This document shows, piece by piece, positions 56,100 through 64,000 of a DNA stretch of 64,000 nt. Position numbers and translations under genes: made by a program. Every line of letters starts with the position of its first letter. Within the stretch, counting starts at the first letter, position 1. A model generated the notes under the pieces. It saw only the letters and a program-made list of their open reading frames with translations, was not told the origin of the DNA and ran no database searches. The DNA lies in NCBI GenBank assembly GCA_964020975.1, contig OZ026617.1:34061708-34125707 (forward strand), in the 5' to 3' direction. This DNA is from Hermodice carunculata. Taxonomy: Eukaryota; Annelida; Polychaeta; Eunicida; Amphinomidae.

Positions 56100-57390
56100 T
56101 TAATACTTGAAAGCTGAATACATTTAGTATAACTTTTAATATGTCTGTTCCTGCTGCATCTCCATTATGTATTAATGTTTCCTGATGCAGTGGAATCTTC
56201 AACTTGTGGAGTTTTGGCTTTTTCAATGACAAAAGTTACACGCATGAAAAAAAAAAAAAACTGTCTTCTCGACAATTGTCATTTGGTCAGACTGAGAGAA
56301 AAAGAGTACTCCCAAATTATCAGTTTTTTCCATTTAAAAAAAGTTGATATTTTGCAAGTAGTGGACTTATTTCCCCACCTGGTAACAGCCTATAATAAAT
56401 TCTGTGTAATAAAGATATCAATAGTTACTTATTCGATTATCTCATTATGCACCTGGATTATTCTTCCAAGAGTACGAGACAGTTCATACTGATCATCACA
56501 TTTATTCAGAAGAATTGGTCATTGATGATTCAGACTGGACCTTTAAAAACATAAATAAAAAGGAAAAAAAAAGGATATTTTCCGGGTGTTATGAACAAAG
56601 AATACACATGAACTTTGAAATATTAATTGTTTCTGTTGTGACCGTGTTTTGTGTATTTACTGCTAACTGATCGTGGTTAACAGCATTTTAAATGCATGTT
56701 TGTATTCCTTTTCTTACAGCTGACTTTTGTCATTCTAAACCACCAGAATGCCCCATTTTAATTGGGTATTTACAAACATTTCTCTCATCTGGAGGGGGCA
56801 CGGCCCCCCAAGCCCCCCCCCCCCCCATCATCCGCAGTCTCCTTAATTCCTACTCAGGAGAAGCTCCTGAATTGGGAGAAAATAACTTGGAACCTCTGTA
56901 AGCTGTAATAAAAAATGTTATAAATCAGCAAATAATACAAGAGGAAGAGACAAAAATTACAAAAGATGGAAAACTCTTTGAAAAACATAAATAAATAAAA
57001 AACAACTGTAGCATAATCATGTTGGGGGGGGGGGTATTAATAAATCTGAAATACAGTATTTTAGACACAGGTACTAGCTTTAATTTGACACTACAAGCTA
57101 ACTTATATGTTATTTTTTTAATATGATATTTTACATTTCATATAAATTTTGCAAATTATAATTAGTTACATCTGAACTTCAATAGTAAATTTAAATTTAC
57201 ACAAATTTTTTCTTTCAGAAAATATATGCTTCAAATGACAGTCTCGCATGAAAAACAAATGAAATAATTACATGCTTCTCCATGAAAGTCACAAAGTGTG
57301 CTCTTCAGCCCCTTAACAGAAAGAAAATATAACTTGGATGTCTGGAAATGTCTTTTAAGTATCAAACTCTGGCCCAGGTAAGAAAACCCA
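56100..57390. other. Upstream of DOLK exon a, nothing recognised
   Basis: AT-rich, with a C run near 56812-56828 next to a GGGGGCACGGCCCCCC palindrome, probably a worn short element. Minus-strand frames were searched for the missing DOLK N-terminal helix without success. Confidence 0.4.
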
Positions 57391-57394
57391 TTTA

Positions 57395-57760
57395 TGACAT
57401 TCAGCTAATGTGGTTACCAACGTTACCCCTGCACATATCAGCAGCAGTTCACGGTGTCCCCAACCGCCACTGATGGAGAATCACTTCATTCGAGACCGGT
57501 CTGGCACTTTCTCTTAAGTTTTTTGCCCGTCACTGGTCTTGTTTGGTGTTTTATTTCCCAGGTGAGAAAAGGCCTCCACCGTGAAACAATAGGTAGGTAG
57601 ACTGTTTATAGGACGGGTCTCTCAAAAGCCTTAGTTTGTAATTGGTACATGGCTGAGAAACCACAATGTGGGGACAGAGGCGTATATTATCCCCTCTCTT
57701 AAAAACAGTGGGGGTAGAAACAATAGGGTAACACACGCCAGCAAAGTAGAGAAGTTAAGG
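57395..57760. other. Unexplained high-complexity island
   Basis: Less AT-rich and free of simple repeats, unlike both flanks. It holds TTCGAGACCGG (B-box-like), a T6 run at 57519-57524, CAG|GTAAG-like words and TTATTTCCCAG|GTGAG on the plus strand. On the minus strand there is an open frame ELLLICAGVTLVTTLAECHK. None of these makes a convincing gene. It may be an old element, or carry the first coding exon of DOLK. Confidence 0.3.
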
Positions 57761-57949
57761 GGTTTTACTCTAGTGCATGTTCATTGGTTAAATGTGTCCC
57801 ATTGTGTTTTAAATGAATTGCATATATCTGTATGGTATTGGACAGCCTTCTTGTGAATGTGATGTATATTTGTAAACTTTAATGTATTTGATTGGTTGAA
57901 AGTGCAGGTACTGTGAAAACCCTGCTTCCTTATATTTTTTTCTCAATTT

Positions 57950-58575
57950 TTGTTTTTTGAGCCTTCCACAAAGAACATAGCCACCAAATTTCAGCTCAAT
58001 CTGACTGACGATTCTGGAGAAGAAGTCAAAAATAGCAATAACACACTAAAAATCATATTAAAATTAGAAGAAAATTGCAATACCACCTGCTGAACAAATT
58101 CGGACCTAGGAGTCCCTAGGAGTGTACCTGTGTGATATCAAAGCAATCGGGTCAGCAGTTTCAGAGATTTTTTCAAGATTTGCCCCCCCCTCACCCACCC
58201 AATCATCATAGAAAAAATCCAACAATGGAGCGTAACCATATGAACAAATCTGCTAGAGACCTACCCAAGGATCATTGCCACCAACCTTGAAGTCAATCTG
58301 ACTGACAGTTTAGCAAAAGAAGTCAAAAATTAGCATCAGAATGCTCACTGACTTGCATAGTAATTAATAGGTAAGGTGCATTTACTGACAAGTACCGGAA
58401 CTGAAAAAATAGTTAAAAACCAGGAATGCACAGCATTGCCTCCTAGTGAACATCTTGGTTTGGCCTTTCCACAAGGAATATATCCACCACATTTCAGCTT
58501 AATCTGAGAGACCGTTCTAGAGAAGAAATAAAAAATAGCAATAACATACACAAAAATCATTAAAAAAGTTAGATA
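57950..58575 (+). repeat. Family B repeat fragment
   Basis: Blocks 'CACAAAGAACATAGCCACC', 'AATACCACCTGCTGAAC', 'GATATCAAAGCAATCGGG', 'TGCCACCAACCTTGAAG' and 'CATTGCCTCCTAGTGAAC'. Lacks the family's opening and closing sequences. Confidence 0.65.
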
Positions 58576-59102
58576 TTGTTATTTATTTCATTTTATTTTG
58601 TTGCAGGGTCACAACAAGAGCAACATAGTGGACACAACACATCACAAATTATACTGAACAATATCCCAAACACCATGGTGGACTGACATTCAGTTGACAA
58701 AAAAGTAAAAACATGAAATAAAGATAACTGGAACAACTTTTATTGTGGAGTTCATCCCCTAGATACATTTGCAAAGTGTGTTGACAAAGTTATTTGTGAA
58801 CATGAACAGTTCACCACTACTGCAGAAGGCAGGATGAATTTTCTGACTTATTGTTCAATAAAATATTTATTGAATTGACTTATTTTTACTGTAGTAGTTA
58901 AATCAATCAATTGAAGTCTCATTGTATGCTCTTTTTAGTAATGATCAACATTGCCATGCAAGAACCTTGTAATTTATTTCCAGAAATTAAATTTGAATTT
59001 TTAATTAAACAAATTTACTTTACAAATATCTAGATGTTTTAGTTAAACAATAATTAATCAATGAATATTATATTAGTACTAGAAGGTAGAAAGACAATGA
59101 GG
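58576..59102. other. AT-rich, nothing recognised
   Basis: Sequence upstream of DOLK with TTTATTTCATTTTATTTTG near 58580. No gene or element termini. Confidence 0.35.
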
Positions 59103-59314
59103 CTTGTGGGTCAAATGATTTATATGTATAATGTATGGATATTTGTGCATGAATGTTGCATTTTTAGATCTTAAATAAAAATTTCATATGCAATGTCCTT
59201 GCTAAAATCTTGTGGGTCAAATGATTTATATGTATAATGTATGGATATTTGTGCATGAATGTTCCATTTTTAGATCTAAAATAAAAATTTCATACGCAAT
59301 GTCCTTGCTAAAAT
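59103..59314. repeat. 106-bp tandem duplication
   Basis: CTTGTGGGTCAAATGATTTA starts at 59103 and again at 59209. The two units differ at only a few bases, so the duplication is recent. Confidence 0.92.
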
Positions 59315-59521
59315 TGATGAGTTGAATGGGATTCAAAAGTTGAAACATTCCAATCAATATTATTTCTTCTTATCACTCTGATGCTGTGTCCTTTGGTGTG
59401 CCCCATCCCTGCTTGGAAGACTGTCCACTCGTGGTCACAGACCAGTGAACACACTGCCAGCACAGCTCAGTAGTCACACATTCTGGCTATTCATGCCTGT
59501 ATCAGTCAATATGAGACATGT

Positions 59522-60136
59522 TGCATATCATTTTCCTGCCACAAAGCACAGGGTTCATGCCAGTCAATCACAGAGGGCACACGCGCATATCACGGTCGAA
59601 ACAAGTCTTGCACTGGTTCCCCGCTGATGACCCGATTTTATAAAGGCTAATAATGCCTAAAACTTTCTCCTAAATTTCAAATTTTATGAATATGATTTGT
59701 TCCTTTTATAAATTAATTTGTTATTATGATTTAGAACTATGCAGTTTTTCAGGGAATGGTACGGAATAGGACTTTGCTCTTAGAATATCGGACTTGATAG
59801 TGTTCAAACAGTACATGGGCTTACAGAATTAGGTTTCTTAAGTTTCTCTTTGTAGTAAATAAAAATAAACAAACAAGGCAAGATACCCCTTTCTCACAAA
59901 ATTAGTGTCTTTCAGAGAAATTTAAATTTACAAATGTCACAGTCCTATTCATTTGCTGCATCCTAAACTGGATATAAGAAGAAATTCCCATCTGCCTGTA
60001 CGAAGTATTCTTTATTTCCCAAATTATAAGTAATATCCCACTTTCCCACATGCATGGCTGCCCGTATCTCACCAGGCAAGAATCTGGTTACTAAGACAAC
60101 CACGTATGCAGTCGTGGTGGGAAATTAATATGCATG
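59522..60136. mobile_element. MITE with ATGCATATTAATTTCCCGCC termini, copy 2
   Basis: Left end TGCATATCATTTTCCTGCCA with CACAAAGCAC, and right end GGTGGGAAATTAATATGCAT, match copy 1 at 25581-25930 in the same orientation. The interior shares GAGAAATTTAAATTTACAAA, GTATTCT, AATATCCCAC and CCGTATCTCACCA. Longer than copy 1 by about 265 bp, so one copy has an insertion or the other a deletion. Confidence 0.68.
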
Positions 60137-60313
60137 TCTTGCATTGTTGCAAAACTAGTCAAATGGTGATATTCAAGTACTTATAACTTTTGACAGAAAA
60201 GTCACGGAGGGAAAATTTTAACATATTTGTGATCCTCTATCCATACAATTTATGACTACGTGAAAAAATAATGAAAATGCCGAGATTTTTTTTTTTTTTT
60301 CATGACTGTACCC

Positions 60314-60447
60314 ACAGGAGCTCGTGACGTTTAATAAGTTATGCATGCAGGGCGGGTCGACTGTGGGCGTCAGTAAAGGCCAACAGTCTGACGCCCACAG
60401 TCGACCCGCCTTCCATGCACAACTTATTAAACGTCACGAGCCCCTGT
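60314..60447. mobile_element. Foldback element 1 with 10-bp flanking duplication
   Basis: Two arms of about 62 bases, 93% complementary, around a 12-base loop. Ends ACAGGAGCTCGTGACG and CGTCACGAGCCCCTGT. GACTGTACCC lies directly on both sides (60304-60313 and 60448-60457). Long inverted repeats with a 9-10 bp duplication are typical of Mutator-like (MULE) elements. No coding capacity. Confidence 0.82.
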
Positions 60448-60501
60448 GACTGTACCCGCCCGTGTCGCAAGCCGTCTCGTGTGCAGCACCGACATGTGTT
60501 C

Positions 60502-60758
60502 ACCACAGGGGCAACCAGCAGAATGGTTGTCATCATATTCTGGTCGACACGAACCCATTCATAGGCCTACTGACCGGCCGAAAACACTGATTAGGGGCAA
60601 CCAGCAGAATGGTTGTCATCATTTTCTGGTCGATACGAACCCATAACCCTAATCAGTATTTTCGGTGGACAGTGACTTTGCCGGTCAGTATGAATGCCAG
60701 AATGGGTTCGTATCGACCAGAATATGATGACAGCCATTCTGCTGGTTGCCCCTGTGGT
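60502..60758. mobile_element. Foldback element 2, self-similar long palindrome
   Basis: Outer arms ACCACAGGGGCAACCAGCAG... (60502-60560) and their reverse complement (60700-60758). Inner arms GACCGGCCGAAAACACTGAT / AATCAGTATTTTCGG. The loop (about 60594-60646) carries a third, direct copy of the outer arm sequence GCAACCAGCAGAATGG. No clear target duplication. Confidence 0.75.
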
Positions 60759-60790
60759 TTTACACGTGACATGATAAACACGGTGACCGT

Positions 60791-60866
60791 CTAGCCCCAA
60801 GGGACCTCCCGACGCTCTGTTTGAGCTTGCAAGCTTAACAGAGCGTCGAAGGTCCCTTGGGGCTAG
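60791..60866. mobile_element. Foldback element 3 with 8-bp flanking duplication
   Basis: CTAGCCCCAAGGGACC at the left, GGTCCCTTGGGGCTAG at the right, arms continuing through GACGCTCTGTT / AACAGAGCGTC. GTGACCGT flanks both sides (60783-60790 and 60867-60874). Only 76 bp. 8-bp duplications are typical of hAT and P-type elements. Confidence 0.82.
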
Positions 60867-60879
60867 GTGACCGTCGTAC

Positions 60880-61440
60880 TCGACGTAAAGTAATTTAAGA
60901 ATTTACCTCGCAGTCAATAATTCTAATTATTAGATTCATCCATAGTCGAACAGTCAAGAGATTTTTAGCTTTAGAAATCCTGCTATCGAGTCACAATATA
61001 AAAATCATGACACCAAAGCCTTGTGTCAAACACCCGACTGTGATTTTAGTTTCAGTTTCAGTTTCAGTTTCCGATCGACCGCTATGCTGTTCGTGCTCTG
61101 CTGGCTAACTCCAGCTCGTGAAAGTTCCAACTTCTAACCATACCAAAGTGAAATCAGAATGAATTTACTCCACCCAAACGCAAACAATTATGCTCATCGG
61201 GTAACAGCAGTAGGCAGCTAGCCTGTGAAGTGTAAAGGTGCATTTACTTACGGTAAAGTGAATGGTAAAACTGGTCAACCGACAAGTCGCAGTTCTACAT
61301 CACCGTAACCGAATTCCTCGACGGATCACTCCGAGTGTTTGAGGTGTGATCTGCCCCAAAGTGAGGCCAGCCTCACTTTTGCATTTCCGATGCGCCTAGT
61401 TGTACTTTTATCCTGTAATCAAAGTGGTAGTGCTATTTCT
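60880..61440 (-). promoter_or_regulatory. Candidate DOLK promoter region with tandem ISRE-like motif
   Basis: CG-richer sequence upstream of DOLK. On the minus strand GAAACT is repeated in tandem (61046-61072), giving overlapping matches to the IRF/ISRE consensus GAAANNGAAA. A short perfect palindrome AAAGTGAGGC-CA-GCCTCACTTT lies at 61358-61379. A strong donor CTTTACC|GTAAGT at 61252/61251 could end a non-coding first exon. Assignment to DOLK is by position and orientation only. Confidence 0.35.
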
Positions 61441-62435
61441 TTTGAAAATGAAAAGAAAGATAGCGACGAAACATAGTTTTAATGAGGTTATTTACAAGCC
61501 GACTTGACTCCGGGGGTTTTAGTCCGTCCATTAAATGGCCCTGTCCACGGAAATAATCTCTTTAATATTGATCCATGGTTTATTTTCAAAAGGAATACAT
61601 GCAGTACAACTAGAAAAGAAGATCTGCCTCAAAGCAAATCTGTCTGTGTGCCAACAAAGGAAAGTTATTGCCTTGTACATAGATGAATAAGCTTTAACAT
61701 AAATCTGATACATGGTCAGTCTGGTACAGCATACAAATAATATAAAGAAACACATGGTTTCACGATGAACAAAGAAAAATAACTTAACTAAATATACTAG
61801 CACACATTTACAAAGAGCCACACCTGTTTGTGGCAACCGATATGCAACATATTAGATTGTTTTTCGCATCTCAAATGCCGCGTTTATAAATTCAGAAGGA
61901 AATTGGAAAAGCTACAAGGCAGAAAACGTGAATTTTTAAGAAAAAATTGTGGCAAAAAAAGGCTGCTGGCTTGAAAAAAAAATGGCAGGTAAAAAGAAAT
62001 GCCTGATACAAAGAATTCTTGATACAACAGATTGTCACATGTCATCAAACAAACAAGATTTGGTCATGTGGTGAGAAACTCTAGCTAATTCTAGTACATT
62101 TTTTATTGTAACTTTAATTTATGGATCACTATTGACACTACAACATGGACTGATGACAAAATGGTCACCATGTGGAAGCATAAAGGTGTGAACAAATCCT
62201 AATGATGCACATATACATGTACATGTAATTGACCGCTGATGACAGATGATGGCCTGTTGTATGTCTGGTCTATCACAAATATGTGCATGCAAGTCTGCTA
62301 TTGTTGCTCCTACTTTGCATTATTTCAACTCCACTGACAGGACCACACAATGTTTAGATATTCTGGCTTTAGTGGCATCCATGAACTCAGCTCTGGACAA
62401 AATTCATGACGGACAAACCTAGGATGTGAAATCAA
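61441..62435. other. Nothing recognised
   Basis: AT-rich; open frames at 61504-61836 on both strands lack domains and splice support. Confidence 0.35.
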
Positions 62436-62439
62436 AATC

Positions 62440-62960
62440 GCACATCTACGCACAATAGTTTTGAAAATAGATAGATATTTGACATTTGAAATTTTCCAGT
62501 CCCCCTACTAGGTATAAAGCAAAATTTTACAACCGCTGTTTATGGTTCATTGGATGTGCCTGAAGCACGAACATATGAATTAAAGTTGGAATGATGCCTC
62601 TCCCAATAATAATTTTGAAGATATTCAAGATTTAAACTTTTCAAGTGCCCCTAATTTGCATAAGGTAAAATTCCACAACTTTTGTTTGTGATTTATTGGA
62701 TGCACTTAGAGCACAAACCTATGCATTGGAAGTCAGAATGGTACCTCTAGCTATAATAGTTTTGAAGATATCCAATGTTTAAATTTTCAAATGGCCCTAA
62801 CTTGCAGAATTTTCAAAACTGTGACCCATCTTCATTTAAAAAAAAAAAAAAAAGAAATGCATGGAAGTATGATCATACCCAGTTTGGAGTTTCGGAGTAT
62901 AAATTGCTTTCTAGTGTGTACCAATGGTACACAGTCACACTAACTGTGGAAAAAAAATCT
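62440..62960 (+). repeat. Repeat family E, second copy
   Basis: Three units with 'ATAGTTTTGAAxATA', 'TAATTTGCATAAGG', 'ACAACTTTTGTTTGTGATT', 'ATTGGATGCAC', and the end word CCCAGTTTGGAGTTTC, matching 28602-29325 in the same orientation. Confidence 0.65.
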
Positions 62961-63332
62961 GGCCAAGTCCGCTGAAATACCTTTCATCCATATGTGTATG
63001 CCTCTCTGATGATGCCAAAAATACAACTCTACTTTGAAAGTGTCCACAAGTTATGTCCACAAGTTATGTAACTTTTATGCATGCTAAAGTATCAGTGAGG
63101 GAACATTCTGCAACACAGATTTATGACTGAAGTTGAGATAGGGAAAAATACCTTTTCGTCATTTGTAGTTTTACCCCCACCCAAAAAAAGTCTACTCAAA
63201 CACTAAATTACACTAAACCGTAAAACCCAACAATTTGAATTCTTACTGCTTCCTTACATGAAGTCAAAGCAAGAATTGTGTTTACGTAATCTCACTTGTG
63301 ACTGGCATGACCCCTCCTTATGGGATATAAAA

Positions 63333-63333
63333 G

Positions 63334-63429
<96 letters not shown>

Positions 63430-63468
63430 GACAGAGACAGAGAGAGACAGACAGAGACAGAGAGAGAA
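63333..63468. repeat. (GT)n / (GA)n / (CAGA)n microsatellite
   Basis: GTGTGTGT, then a long GAGA run, then CAGA tetranucleotides with AGACAG variants. The Arg-Glu and Ser-Leu open frames are artefacts. Confidence 0.95.
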
Positions 63469-63572
63469 TGTCCATGTTGGCACATACATGTAATTATAAC
63501 TACTGAATAAAAAGTTTATTTTTTAAAGTAACAATGTAGTTTTTTAGAATAATAATTTGTAGTTTATGCATA

Positions 63573-63755
63573 TACAGTGGTACCTACTGTATGCGGCGAC
63601 CCCTTCTGCCAAGAAAAAGTGGCCACATACAGCAGGTGACCTGTCACCACAGGTAAATTTACAAAGAAATTGACTCCTATGTCTGAGCCTAGTGACCACA
63701 CAAAAAGCAATGTGGCTGCTCATGGCAGTGGTTGCATACAGCAGGTACCACTGTA
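63573..63755. mobile_element. TA-flanked MITE with TACAGTGG termini
   Basis: Left end TACAGTGGTACCTACTGTAT and the reverse complement of the right end TACAGTGGTACCTGCTGTAT match at all but one of the first 20 bases. Both ends sit in TATA. Internal words GTGGCCACATACAGCAGG and GTGGTTGCATACAGCAGG repeat the theme. 183 bp, non-coding, young by terminal identity. Confidence 0.82.
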
Positions 63756-64000
63756 TATATATTATAATATCACGGAGCTGACCTGTAGTGCCATCTGGAT
63801 GTAGCCTCAGCCATGTTTTCGTAATTTGTTACATTTAACTACGCCAAAGTGTTTGGTATGATTCTCAATGAGAGGCTTATTAAATTTATCAAGAAGAGAA
63901 AAGTTGGAGCCCAGGAACAAATAGGTTTCAAAAGGCAAGTCAGAACCATCAATCACATTTTTACTTCTCAATGTCAAAATTAATAGCATCAAAAGAAACC

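Noticed and set aside
61531-61836. Hydrophobic 101-codon minus-strand frame as the missing DOLK N-terminus
   Set aside because: AT-rich chance composition, no phase-1 donor and no resemblance to the first helices of the family.
63254-63506. Arg-Glu and Ser-Leu rich frames
   Set aside because: Translations of a GA/CAGA microsatellite.

Overview
This is nuclear DNA from a metazoan, most likely a marine invertebrate. Genes are split by long introns with GT-AG boundaries, DNA is AT-rich, simple repeats are long, and the introns and intergenic space are packed with foldback elements, LINE pieces and a Penelope-like element. The repeat style (families opening with AACAAGAG and closing with a GAGCTAAAAA tail, a LINE carrying a 2A-like peptide) recalls molluscs, amphioxus, sea urchins and other marine invertebrates. 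I cannot choose the phylum from the sequence alone.

Layout. (1) 1-1400, minus strand: two phase-matched exons of an unidentified gene whose 3' part lies off the left edge. (2) 5091-24146, minus strand: a C2H2 zinc-finger protein of about 970 residues in four exons. Exon junctions fall inside or between fingers and all phases agree. Its first intron (8.7 kb) is mostly repeats, and its promoter is probably the CG-richer stretch at 24147-24600. (3) 24600-38650: intergenic, filled with a LINE 3' end, inverted-repeat elements, a long nested repeat block, a (CA)n tract, a LINE with ORF1 and endonuclease, an unidentified minus-strand ORF and a pair of unidentified plus-strand exons. (4) 38789-56088, minus strand: dolichol kinase (DOLK), eleven phase-consistent exons ending in the catalytic and CTP-binding motifs. 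The N-terminal coding exon was not found with confidence. (5) 56100-64000: sequence 5' of DOLK with repeat copies, a cluster of three foldback elements, a tandem ISRE-like motif in a likely promoter region, and a small TA-flanked MITE at the right end.

How the parts relate. The two named genes have unrelated jobs: an unidentified multi-zinc-finger DNA-binding protein, and the enzyme that makes dolichyl phosphate for N-glycosylation, O- and C-mannosylation and GPI anchors. No functional linkage is implied.

Most notable finds: a complete hammerhead ribozyme core beside a Penelope-like GIY-YIG fragment (22482-22521); a 50-bp minisatellite born from the DOLK C-terminal coding sequence, which now supplies the DOLK stop codon; a foldback cluster at 60304-60874, two members of which have clean flanking duplications; and a family of hairpin MITEs spread through DOLK introns.
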